DNA of 13,477 nucleotides from Thermoanaerobaculales bacterium (GTDB taxonomy: Bacteria; Acidobacteriota; Thermoanaerobaculia; Thermoanaerobaculales; Sulfomarinibacteraceae): NCBI GenBank assembly GCA_025456385.1, contig JALOKS010000142.1, positions 1 to 13,477 of the forward strand, given 5' to 3'. Each line of letters starts with the position of its first letter. Within the stretch, counting starts at the first letter, position 1. The position numbers and the translations under genes were made by a program. Below are positions 6,926 to 13,477 of this stretch, piece by piece. The notes under the pieces are model-generated. The model was not told the DNA's origin. It saw only the letters and a list, made by a program, of their open reading frames with translations, and did no database searches.

Positions 6926-9298
6926 TCAGCCCCCCGCCTCGAGCTCGACCTCGGTCACCCCGGTGCCGCCGCGCCCCTGCGGCGGGTGCCGGAAGGAGCG
7001 GACGGCGGGGTGGCTGCGGCAGAGCTCGGCGACCATCCGCCGCAGGACGCCGGTGCCGTGGCCGTGCACGATCCGCACCGCCGCCAGGCCGGCGGCGAAG
7101 CTGCGGTCGAGGAAGCGCTCGAGCTCCTCACGGGCGCGCTCGCTGTCGAGGCCGATGAGGCCGAGCTCGCGCTCTCCGGCCTCGGAGGCCTCGATCCGCA
7201 CCGCGCCGCGACGCGCGGCCGGCGGCACCGCGACCGGCTCGAGCTCGGCCGCCGCCGTCCACAGGCGTTTGCCCGCGACCTCGACCGAGGCCATCGAGCC
7301 CCGCAGCTCGCACAGCACGCCGACCGTGCCCTGGGCGAGGCGGACGCGGGCGCCCAGGGCCAGCCCTGATGCAGCGCTTGCGTCCAGAGCCCGCGAGGGG
7401 GGCTCGAGCGCCAGGGCCTCGTCGCGCAGCTTCTGCAGCCGGCGCCGGCCGAGCGCCTCGTGCTCGTCGATCGCCCGCTCCAGCCGGCCGACCGCGTCGT
7501 CGAGCTTGCGCTTGGCCAGCCGCCGCAGCTCGTCGCGCTCGGCTGCGAGCTCGGCGGGCAGGCGGCGGCGCTCCAGCTCGAGGCGCTCGAGCTCGCGCTC
7601 GGCCTGGCGCCGGGCCTGCTCGGCCTCGGCCCGGCGGCGAGAGGCCTCGAGCCGCTCCGCCTCGAGCTCGAGCTCGAGGGCCTCGAGCCGGCGCAGCCAG
7701 CGGTCGATCTCGAGGTGGTCGCCGCCGAGCAGCTCGCGGGCGCGCGCCAGCACCGGCTCGGCGACGCCCATCCGCTGCGCGATCTCGAGCGCCCGTGAGC
7801 GGCCCGGTCGGCCGACCCGCAGCTGGTAGAGGGGCCGCTCGGCCGCCTCGTCGTACTCCATGGCGGCGTTGTCCATGCCGCCGGCCGAGCTCGCGGCGAG
7901 AGCGATCGCCGCGAGGTGGGTCGTGGCGACGGTCAGGGCGCCGCGCGCGGTGAGCTCCTCGAGCAGCGCGCAGCCGAGGGCGGCCCCTTCGAGCGGATCG
8001 GTGCCGGCGCCGAGCTCGTCGAACAGCACCAGGGTCCGGTCGTCGGCGGTCGCCAGCAGGCGCGACGTCGCAACCATCGCCCCCGAGAAGGTCGAGAGGT
8101 CGGCAGCGACGTCCTGCTCGTCGCCGATATGGCACCACAGCCCGGCGAAGGCCGGCACCATCGTCCCCGCCGCGGCGGGCAGCGGGATGCCGTGCGCGCT
8201 CATCAGCACCATCAGGCCGATCGTCTTCAGGGTCACGGTCTTGCCGCCGGCGTTCGGGCCCGAGACCACGAGGGTGCGCACGCCCTCCGGGAGCCGGAAG
8301 TCGAGGGGCACCACCCGGCGCCCGCGGCCGCGGCCGCCGCTCTCCCCGAAGACCTCGGCCCGCAGCGCTTCGAGGCGCTCGTCGAGCAGGGGGTGGCGCG
8401 CCTCCCGGAGCGTCAGCTCGCCGCCGTCCCCGGGGATCACCACCTCGCCCGCCACCCGGCGCCCGAAGAGCACCTTGGCCTGCACGGAGTCGAGCTCGCC
8501 GAGCACCTCGACAGCCGCGGCGAGGTCGGCGCGCGCCGCGGCGAAGGCGCGCGCGATCTCGGCCAGGATCCGCCGCACCTCCTGCTGCTCGGCGGCTACC
8601 GCCGCCGCGAGCCGGTTGTTGAGCTCGACGATCGCCAGCGGTTCGACGAAGGCGGTCACTCCCGTCGCGGAGACGTCGAGCAGGAGTCCCGGCAGCTGGG
8701 TCCGGACCGACGACCGGACCGGCAGGCAGTAGCGGTCGCGGCGGATGGTCGGCGGCGCGTCGGTGACCAGGTCGCGGTGGCCGCGGCGGATCCCCTCGAG
8801 CTCGGCGATGACCTCGGCGCGCGCCCGCGTGACCTCGCGACGCAGGCGGCCGAGCTCGCGGGACGCGGTGTCGGTCACGCTGCCGTCGCGGCCGAGCCGG
8901 GGCGCCACCTCGTCGACGAGGGGCGCGGTGTCCGCGAGGCGGTCGGCGATCGCGCGCAGGAGCGCGCTCGGGGCCGCGGCCAGCCGCCGCCGCGCCGACG
9001 CCACCTGCCGCGCGAGGTTCAAGAGGTCGAGGAGGTGGCGGGGCTCCTGCGGCGGCGGGCCGCCCGGCTCGAGCCACGGCAGGGCCGGGTCGAGGGCGGC
9101 GAAGGCGAGCGGCTCGTGCTCGGCGAGGAGCTCCTCGAGGGCGAGCGTGAGCAGCGCCGCCTGGCGCGGGTCCGAACCGGCCTCCGGTGCGGCGACCAGA
9201 CCGGTGACACGAGAGCGGCCCACGCCGCTGCGGGCGTGGGCCGCCACCAGTTGCAGGACTTTGTCGAACTCGAGATCCGAAGCGGTCGAACGGGCCAC
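6926..9298 (-). CDS. mutS2: MutS2 family ATPase with C-terminal Smr domain
   Basis: 790 residues, normal length. MutS2 proteins lack the mismatch-recognition domain of MutS; they have been linked to suppression of homologous recombination and, in Bacillus, to rescue of collided ribosomes. Seen: core/lever helices (1-330) with LPVRSSVRTQLPGLLLDVSATG (192-213), Walker A GPNAGGKT (347-354), STFSGAM (402-408), Walker B LVLFDELGAGTDP (423-435, D427/E428), ATTHL (458-462), a long coiled coil (525-630), a KOW-like strand region (650-685) and an Smr domain (about 711-790) with HGHGTG (745-750) and GGTGVTEVEL. Oddity: the Smr LDLRG motif reads LGLIG (712-716), losing the Asp and Arg. The GTG at 9298 starts 8 bases after the rpsU stop with no clear Shine-Dalgarno, so it probably relies on coupling with rpsU. 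No better in-frame start is visible. Confidence 0.95.
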   Translation of the reverse strand: MARSTASDLEFDKVLQLVAAHARSGVGRSRVTGLVAAPEAGSDPRQAALLTLALEELLAEHEPLAFAALDPALPWLEPGGPPPQEPRHLLDLLNLARQVASARRRLAAAPSALLRAIADRLADTAPLVDEVAPRLGRDGSVTDTASRELGRLRREVTRARAEVIAELEGIRRGHRDLVTDAPPTIRRDRYCLPVRSSVRTQLPGLLLDVSATGVTAFVEPLAIVELNNRLAAAVAAEQQEVRRILAEIARAFAAARADLAAAVEVLGELDSVQAKVLFGRRVAGEVVIPGDGGELTLREARHPLLDERLEALRAEVFGESGGRGRGRRVVPLDFRLPEGVRTLVVSGPNAGGKTVTLKTIGLMVLMSAHGIPLPAAAGTMVPAFAGLWCHIGDEQDVAADLSTFSGAMVATSRLLATADDRTLVLFDELGAGTDPLEGAALGCALLEELTARGALTVATTHLAAIALAASSAGGMDNAAMEYDEAAERPLYQLRVGRPGRSRALEIAQRMGVAEPVLARARELLGGDHLEIDRWLRRLEALELELEAERLEASRRRAEAEQARRQAERELERLELERRRLPAELAAERDELRRLAKRKLDDAVGRLERAIDEHEALGRRRLQKLRDEALALEPPSRALDASAASGLALGARVRLAQGTVGVLCELRGSMASVEVAGKRLWTAAAELEPVAVPPAARRGAVRIEASEAGERELGLIGLDSERAREELERFLDRSFAAGLAAVRIVHGHGTGVLRRMVAELCRSHPAVRSFRHPPQGRGGTGVTEVELEAGG

Positions 9299-9306
9299 CG
9301 GTTCGC

Positions 9307-9519
9307 TTAGAGCAGGCCGGCCCGGCGCTGCTTCGCCATCTTGCGCAGCATCTTCTTGCGGGCCTGGATCATCTCCCGCTTGCGGCGCTCGGAGGGCTTC
9401 TCGTAGAAGCGGCGGCGCTTGACCTCGGAGAGGATGCCGGCCTTTTCGCACTTGCGCTTGAAGCGGCGCAGTGCCTGCTCGAAGGACTCGTTGTCACGCA
9501 CTGTGACACCAGTCGGCAT
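9307..9519 (-). CDS. rpsU: 30S ribosomal protein bS21
   Basis: 70 residues, very basic, normal bS21 length. Seen: VTVRDNESFEQALRRFKRKCEKAGI and RRRFYEKPSERRKRE, both diagnostic, followed by a lysine/arginine-rich helical tail. bS21 sits near the 3' end of 16S rRNA and helps mRNA engagement in initiation. The ATG at 9519 is preceded by a perfect GGAGGTGA 6 bases upstream. It heads the rpsU-mutS2-(dnaG-rpoD) run, as in MMS operons of other phyla, here with mutS2 placed between rpsU and dnaG. Confidence 0.98.
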   Translation of the reverse strand: MPTGVTVRDNESFEQALRRFKRKCEKAGILSEVKRRRFYEKPSERRKREMIQARKKMLRKMAKQRRAGLL

Positions 9520-9525
9520 GGCGGC

Positions 9526-9533
9526 TCACCTCC
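9526..9533 (-). promoter_or_regulatory. Extended Shine-Dalgarno of rpsU
   Basis: GGAGGTGA is a full-length match to the 16S anti-Shine-Dalgarno with a 6-base spacer, the strongest ribosome-binding site in the window. It fixes the rpsU start at 9519. Confidence 0.85.
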
Positions 9534-9589
9534 CCTCGCTGCACATTGCGCCGGCAGCCTGCGGCCGCGGCGCGCGCATCAGGATCGGC

Positions 9590-9618
9590 AGGATACCACC
9601 CGGTGCCTGGAGCGTCAA
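9590..9618 (-). promoter_or_regulatory. Sigma-70 promoter of rpsU operon
   Basis: TTGACG (9618-9613, 5/6) and TATCCT (9595-9590, 4/6) are spaced by 17 bases on the minus strand, predicting a start near 9583 and a leader of about 64 bases. It is the only good promoter seen upstream of rpsU-mutS2. Confidence 0.7.
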
Positions 9619-9679
9619 ACCCGGCCCGGCCACCGCGCACCGGCGGGGCCGAGGCCGGCCGGCGCTCGCCGCTGAGCTC

Positions 9680-10477
9680 TCAGTCCTCGACGACCGTGGT
9701 CTTCACCGCCTCGAAGTTCTTGTTGTAGACCTTGCCGGTCTTGGTCCGGAAGTAGACCGCCGCCGCGCCGCCCTCGGCCTTGCGGTAGAGCCAGGTCTCG
9801 ACGCCCTGCTTCTCGTCGACCTGGATGTTCTGGTAGTAGGGCACCCCGGCGATCCGCTTGACCTCGTCCATGCCCATGCCCTTGGCGACCTGGTCGAAGC
9901 GCTCCTGGGTGATGAACCGCAACGCGCTCAGCTCGGCGAGCTTGTCGGCGAGCGGTTGGTAGTGCGGCAGCTCCAGCGAGTCGTAGTAGCTCAGGGCGGA
10001 GCCGAGCTGCTCGACCGCCTTCTTGTAGTCGCCCGCCGTGGCCACGGTCTCGTTGGCGATCACGATGGCCTCGTCGGCGTAGATGTTCAGACCCTTGAGA
10101 GTTGCGGGGTGCTCCGGAAAGTCGTTGAGGGCGAGGTTGAGGAAGTCGGCGAGGGTCCCCTGCGTGGTGTCGAAGGCCGCGTCCCGGGCGGCGGTCAGCT
10201 CCCCGATGCGCGCCTGCAGGGCCGCCGCGTCCGTCTTCTGCTCCTCGCTGCGCAGCCGCTCCTCGGTCGCCTCGACCGCGGCCAGGCCCGCCTCGGCGGC
10301 GGCCAGCTCCGACCGCAGGCGCTGGAGCTCGTCGTACTGCTGCTGCAGGAGCGTGAGCTGCTCCTCGAAGCGAGCCTGAGCCAGCTCCTCCTCACTCGGT
10401 CCCCGCGAGCATGCCGAGAGGGCTGCGAGGGCGACCACCAGGGCGATGCCGCACGACAGGAATCGGTTCCGTCTCAT
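9680..10477 (-). CDS. Outer-membrane-type lipoprotein: coiled coil plus BamE/SmpA-like C-terminus
   Basis: 265 residues. Residues 1-22 are a lipoprotein signal (MRRNR, hydrophobic stretch, lipobox LSAC with C23); Ser at +2 suggests outer-membrane sorting by the E. coli rule. Residues about 28-105 are a glutamate/glutamine/alanine-rich coiled coil. Residues 107-190 are helical with no motif I recognise. Residues about 192-255 (FDQVAKGMGMDEVKRIAGVP, then W229-LYRK and VYFRTKTGKVYNKNF) resemble the SmpA/OmlA (BamE) fold: a 'G-M-x-x-x-x-V' helix turn, 'G-x-P', then strands with a W-x-Y-like motif. BamE assists outer-membrane protein insertion; here the fold similarity is inferred and the function unknown. 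The ATG at 10477 has AAAGGAGG 4-5 bases upstream. It is convergent with nothing, co-directional with rpsU downstream but separated from it by 160 bases with its own promoter, and divergent from the GAF-like gene. Confidence 0.8.
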   Translation of the reverse strand: MRRNRFLSCGIALVVALAALSACSRGPSEEELAQARFEEQLTLLQQQYDELQRLRSELAAAEAGLAAVEATEERLRSEEQKTDAAALQARIGELTAARDAAFDTTQGTLADFLNLALNDFPEHPATLKGLNIYADEAIVIANETVATAGDYKKAVEQLGSALSYYDSLELPHYQPLADKLAELSALRFITQERFDQVAKGMGMDEVKRIAGVPYYQNIQVDEKQGVETWLYRKAEGGAAAVYFRTKTGKVYNKNFEAVKTTVVED

Positions 10478-10497
10478 GGCTCCTCCTTTCCCGCCGC

Positions 10498-10526
10498 ACG
10501 CTACCAGAAACCGCCCTTTGTGACAA
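10498..10526 (-). promoter_or_regulatory. Probable promoter of the lipoprotein gene
   Basis: TTGTCA (10526-10521, 5/6) and TAGCGT (10503-10498, 3/6) spaced by 17 bases on the minus strand; start expected near 10491, leaving a leader of about 14 bases that includes the strong ribosome-binding site. Confidence 0.5.
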
Positions 10527-10534
10527 CGTTCACG
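10519..10534. promoter_or_regulatory. CRP/FNR-like operator candidate
   Basis: TGTGA-N6-TCACG matches the CRP consensus TGTGA-N6-TCACA at 9 of 10 defined positions. It overlaps the -35 of the lipoprotein promoter, a position more typical of repression, or of class II activation if the start is a few bases off. It lies about 190 bases upstream of the divergent promoter. Confidence 0.4.
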
Positions 10535-10679
10535 AGGCGTCGCGGCGGCGCCGCGCAGCGGGCCGCGAACGGACCGCCGCGGAGCGCGGCGAGGGCCGCA
10601 GCGGAGCCGCCAGGCGCGACCTTCCGGGGCGCGGTGGACTCCCCTCGTCCTGGCCCGCATCATGCTCAGTGCCAATTAC

Positions 10680-10709
10680 TTGACGAATCGAGACCTGGCT
10701 GGGGATAAT
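10680..10709 (+). promoter_or_regulatory. Strong sigma-70 promoter for the GAF-like gene
   Basis: TTGACG (10680-10685) and GATAAT (10704-10709), each 5/6 to consensus, 18 bases apart. The start should fall near 10716, downstream of the ATG at 10708, which rules that ATG out and supports the start at 10735. Confidence 0.72.
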
Positions 10710-10734
10710 GTTGGAACGTGCGATTGGAGGCACC

Positions 10735-12069
10735 ATGGAACGCTTCGATGACGTCCTCGAGCAGCTCCGACAGTCCCGGCGCCGCGGCTTCGACTCGTTG
10801 GCCGCACGCCTGGACGAGGCCGTCACGGCGCTCGACCGCTCGCTCGAGGCCGCGAGGTCGGCCCTGGTCGGCGCGCTGCCGGCGGACGCCGAGGAGCTGT
10901 TGCCGCTCGCCGAGGTCGAGCAGGTGCTCGCCGAGCTGCCCGTGCCGGAATCGAGGCCGGCGGGCGTCACGCTCGACGACCTCCGCAGCCTGGACCGGGC
11001 CCGCACCCAGTCGGAGCTGCTGCGGAGTGTGCTGGCGATGCTCGGCGAGCACGTCGGCCGGGCGGCGATCCTGGTCATCCGAGAGGGCATGATCACGGCC
11101 TGGAGCGGCGTCGGCTTCGGCGACGGCGAGCGGCTGCGGCGCTGGCAGGGTGGCGTCGCGGCCTCGCCGGCCGTCAGCCGCCTGGTCGAGGCCCTCGCTC
11201 CGGTCATCTTCAGCCCCGCCGACGATCCGCTGCTCGCGGGCTGGCTCGCCGCCGAGGGCCTGCCGGAGGAGGCGGTGCTCCTGCCCATCGACCTCCGCGG
11301 TCGGCTGATGGGAGTGGTCTACCTCGACCACAGCGGCTCCGAGCCCTGGGACCTCGAGACCGCACAGGCCCTGAACACCGTCGCCTGCCTGCTGATCGAC
11401 ACCCTGGCCCACCGCGCTGCAGTGCCGTCGCCGACCCTGGCGGCGATCGTCGAGGGAACCCCACGCCTCGAGGCCGTGGGGGAGCCGGAGGTCTTCGCCG
11501 CGGAGCCCGAGGAGACGGTCCAGCTGGACTTCGGCGCCGAGGCGGCAGAGGAGCCCGGGGCCGAGTGGCGGGAGCCGGTGGGCGAGGACGAGGTGCAGAT
11601 CGACTACGACTTCGAGCCCGAGGCGGCACCCGACTACGAGGCCGTGCCGGAGCCGGCCGCGCCCGCCTTCGACCCCTCTGCGACCGTCCAGGTCGAGGCC
11701 GCGGAGCGCGCGACCCCGGTCCCGCCGTCGGTGGGCGAGCTCGCGGCACCGCCGCCGGTGCGGCCGATCGCACCGCCGGCGGTGCGGCCCGAGGCCTTTG
11801 CCGGCGCGGCGCCGGAGGACCCGCGGCACGAGGAGGCGCGTCGCTTCGCCAGGCTCCTGGTCTCGGAGATCAAGCTCTACAACGAGGACGAGGTCGAGCG
11901 CGGCAGGGTCGAGCGCGACCTCGCGCTCCGCCTCAAGGAGGACATCGACCGCAGCCGGGAGATGTACGAGAAGCGGATCCCGTCCGAGGTCCGCGCCGGC
12001 CACGACTACTTCCGCGACGAGCTGGTGAGGATCCTGGCCGACGGCGACCCCGACGCCCTCGGCAGGTGA
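10735..12069 (+). CDS. Soluble GAF-like protein with acidic/proline linker and conserved helical C-terminus, unknown function
   Basis: 444 residues, no signal peptide or membrane segment, so cytoplasmic. Residues 1-70 are helical/coiled coil (MERFDDVLEQLRQSRRRGFD). Residues about 88-228 look like a GAF domain: helix, strand AILVIREGMITAWSGVGF (110-128), loop, VLLPIDLRGRLMGVVYLDHSG (181-201), then a closing helix. Residues 230-360 are an acidic then Pro/Ala-rich disordered linker. Residues about 362-444 form a charged helical module (HEEARRFARLLVSEIKLYNE, DYFRDELVRILADGDPDALG) that I recall at the C-terminus of assorted acidobacterial and myxobacterial proteins; its role is unknown. GAF-type domains often sense small ligands or mediate dimerisation, but no output domain is seen. 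The ATG at 10735 has GGAGG at 10726-10730. Its TGA overlaps the GTG of the next gene by 4 bases, so the two are translationally coupled. GAF assignment is by pattern only. Confidence 0.78.
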   Translation: MERFDDVLEQLRQSRRRGFDSLAARLDEAVTALDRSLEAARSALVGALPADAEELLPLAEVEQVLAELPVPESRPAGVTLDDLRSLDRARTQSELLRSVLAMLGEHVGRAAILVIREGMITAWSGVGFGDGERLRRWQGGVAASPAVSRLVEALAPVIFSPADDPLLAGWLAAEGLPEEAVLLPIDLRGRLMGVVYLDHSGSEPWDLETAQALNTVACLLIDTLAHRAAVPSPTLAAIVEGTPRLEAVGEPEVFAAEPEETVQLDFGAEAAEEPGAEWREPVGEDEVQIDYDFEPEAAPDYEAVPEPAAPAFDPSATVQVEAAERATPVPPSVGELAAPPPVRPIAPPAVRPEAFAGAAPEDPRHEEARRFARLLVSEIKLYNEDEVERGRVERDLALRLKEDIDRSREMYEKRIPSEVRAGHDYFRDELVRILADGDPDALGR

Positions 12070-13477
12070 GGCGCAGAGCCTCCCGGGGGGCCGCCGGGCT
12101 CGCCGCGTCGTGCCTGCTCCTGGCGGGCTGTGGGCGGCCGCCCGACCCACCCCCCACCTCGGCGCGCGATGACGAGCTGAAGACTGCCTTCGCGATGGCC
12201 GCCGACCGGCCGGCCGAGGCTGCGCTGGCTCTGGCCGCCGCCGGGCCCGGCCCGGTTCTCGAGGAGGCGAGGTTCAGCGTCTGGCTCCGCTGCCTCGAGG
12301 CAAGCTCGGCGCCCGCGCCGGCGTACCGCGCCTACCTGGCCGCCGGACCGCCCCCGGAGCTCGCCGCGTCCGCGCGCCTGGCGCTGCTCGGCCGCCTGGT
12401 CGCCACCGGCGAGCTCGCCGCTGCCGCCGCGGAGCGCGAGCTGCTGCCCGCCGCGACGCTGGCGGCGGCCGACGAGGTGCTCCTCGCAGCTCCCGCCGCC
12501 GAGCTGCGGCTCGCTGCCGCCCGGCGCCTGGCAACGAGCTCGCCGCGCCGGCTCGCCGCGCGCGCGCCCGAGCTCGAGCGGCGCCTCCTGGCCGGGCTCG
12601 CGCCCGGGGAGTGGCTGGAGCGGGCCCGCGCCTGGCAGCGCGAAGGCTCGCCGGCGCGCGCCGCCGCGGAGCTGCGGCGGCTGCGCTGGCAGGGCCCGCT
12701 GGAGGGCGAGCGCCGGCGCGAGCTGGCGCGAGCGGAGCTCGCGGCGGGTTCGCCGCGAGCGGCTCTCGCCGCGCTGCCGGAGGGCGGCGCCCAGACTCCG
12801 GAGGACCTCGTGCTGCGCGCCCGCGCCCACCGCACCCGTGCCTGGCAGCTGTACCCGGGCCGCGGCGCCACGGCCGCCTTCGCCGACTGTGCCGGGTCGG
12901 CCGCGGCCGCCCGGGCGAGCGCCGGCCGCGGTCCGGAGGGTCCCGCAGCCCTCGAGCTGGAGCTCGAGTGCGCGACCGAGGCCGGCCGCCTCGACGCCGC
13001 CTTCGAGGCCTGGCGGGCGCTCGCCGCCGGAGGCTGGAGCGGCGACCGGAGGGAGTGGCTGGGCCGCCGGCTCGGCGTCGCCCTGGTCCTGACGGAGGGC
13101 GGCAGCGCCCGCGTGCGGGAGCTCGAGCGCTCCCTCCCCGCGCAGGCTCGCTGCCTGCGGTTCTGGATCGCGGCAGACTCGCCCGACGGGCGGGCGGCGC
13201 TGCTCGACCTGGCTGAGGTCCGCGTCGGGGACCTCTACGCCCGTTGGGCGCGCGAGCTCGCGAGGGCGACGACGCCCGCGCCGCCGAGCTGGTCGGAGCC
13301 GCTCGCGCCGGCGAGCCCGCCGGCATCGGTCGCGCTCCTGCTCGAAGCCGGCGCGGCCGAGGAGGCCCTGCGGCAGTTGGCACGGGCTCGCCGCCTGCGC
13401 CCGCCGGCGCCCGCCGAGGCCCTGGCGGCGGCCGAGCTCGCGGCCGCCACCGGCGACGCCAACGGGGCGATCTCCTG
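12066..13477 (+). CDS. Lipoprotein resembling the helical part of a lytic transglycosylase (3' end cut by window edge)
   Basis: 470 codons are present and the frame is open to the right edge. The GTG at 12066 overlaps the upstream stop (GTGA). Residues 1-22 are a lipoprotein signal: VRRRASR, hydrophobic core, lipobox LAGC with C22. The rest is almost all alpha-helical, Ala/Leu/Arg/Glu-rich, with repeat-like helix pairs of TPR/Slt superhelix style. Near the end, LRFWIAADSPDG (364-375) and DLYARWAREL (389-398) resemble the 'YW-RA' and 'YY-LLA' segments of the Slt70 U/L domains, and the final ELAAATGDANGAIS fits the helix before the linker. I infer that a C-terminal SLT catalytic domain (Glu in an ES motif) follows outside the window; it is not seen. 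Such enzymes cleave peptidoglycan glycan strands in the periplasm. Alternative: a plain TPR lipoprotein. No membrane segments. Confidence 0.7.
   Translation, partial: MRRRASRGAAGLAASCLLLAGCGRPPDPPPTSARDDELKTAFAMAADRPAEAALALAAAGPGPVLEEARFSVWLRCLEASSAPAPAYRAYLAAGPPPELAASARLALLGRLVATGELAAAAAERELLPAATLAAADEVLLAAPAAELRLAAARRLATSSPRRLAARAPELERRLLAGLAPGEWLERARAWQREGSPARAAAELRRLRWQGPLEGERRRELARAELAAGSPRAALAALPEGGAQTPEDLVLRARAHRTRAWQLYPGRGATAAFADCAGSAAAARASAGRGPEGPAALELELECATEAGRLDAAFEAWRALAAGGWSGDRREWLGRRLGVALVLTEGGSARVRELERSLPAQARCLRFWIAADSPDGRAALLDLAEVRVGDLYARWARELARATTPAPPSWSEPLAPASPPASVALLLEAGAAEEALRQLARARRLRPPAPAEALAAAELAAATGDANGAIS

Noticed and set aside
9619..9679. Intrinsic terminator after the BamE-like lipoprotein gene
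   Set aside because: Only short, overlapping GC stems and no T-run; I could not define a single convincing hairpin.
10708..10734. Upstream ATG for the GAF-like gene
   Set aside because: It overlaps the proposed -10 (10704-10709) and would precede the transcript start; the ATG at 10735 has GGAGG upstream.

Overview
This is a very GC-rich bacterial window (estimated about 70% GC by eye) and it looks chromosomal and mostly housekeeping. The gene order rpsU - mutS2 - dnaG - rpoD - tRNA(CAU) - C4 zinc-ribbon gene - yggS is a macromolecular-synthesis (MMS) type locus. The high GC, frequent GTG starts, the style of the RpoD N-terminus, and a GAF-like protein with a C-terminal domain of the kind I associate with Acidobacteriota and Myxococcota/Desulfobacterota suggest an Acidobacteriota-like organism. 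That placement is inference; no rRNA is present. I see no insertion sequence, phage gene or CRISPR array.

Minus strand, right to left (9519 down to 1): rpsU (bS21) has a textbook promoter and Shine-Dalgarno. mutS2 follows 8 bases later. A 239-base gap then carries a striking 15-copy heptamer array with a partly inverted companion. dnaG comes next, then a 293-base gap that probably holds a separate rpoD promoter with a perfect 12-bp palindrome between its -35 and -10. rpoD ends before a GC-rich hairpin. A tRNA with a CAU anticodon (Met or, more likely, lysidine-modified Ile2) sits directly in front of a coiled-coil/C4 zinc-ribbon gene, which is translationally coupled to the PLP-binding protein yggS. 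After a small AT-rich gap comes a YgeY-type M20 metallohydrolase, cut by the left window edge. Two of its expected active-site or metal residues appear to be replaced.

Right part: a lipoprotein gene with a BamE/SmpA-like C-terminus (minus, 9680-10477) is divergent from a two-gene plus-strand unit. That unit holds a soluble protein with a GAF-like middle and a charged helical C-terminus (10735-12069), whose stop overlaps (GTGA) the start of a lipoprotein resembling the helical part of Slt-type lytic transglycosylases (12066 to the right edge). The divergent 257-base spacer has promoters in both directions and a CRP/FNR-like palindrome.

Functionally, the left two thirds couples translation (bS21, tRNA), replication priming (DnaG), principal sigma factor (RpoD) and MutS2; the right third is cell-envelope related. 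The least explained elements are the heptamer array and hairpin before dnaG, the altered M20 active site, the degenerate Smr motif of MutS2, and the GAF-protein/Slt-like pair. I did not find convincing evidence of a wholly new defence or mobile system.
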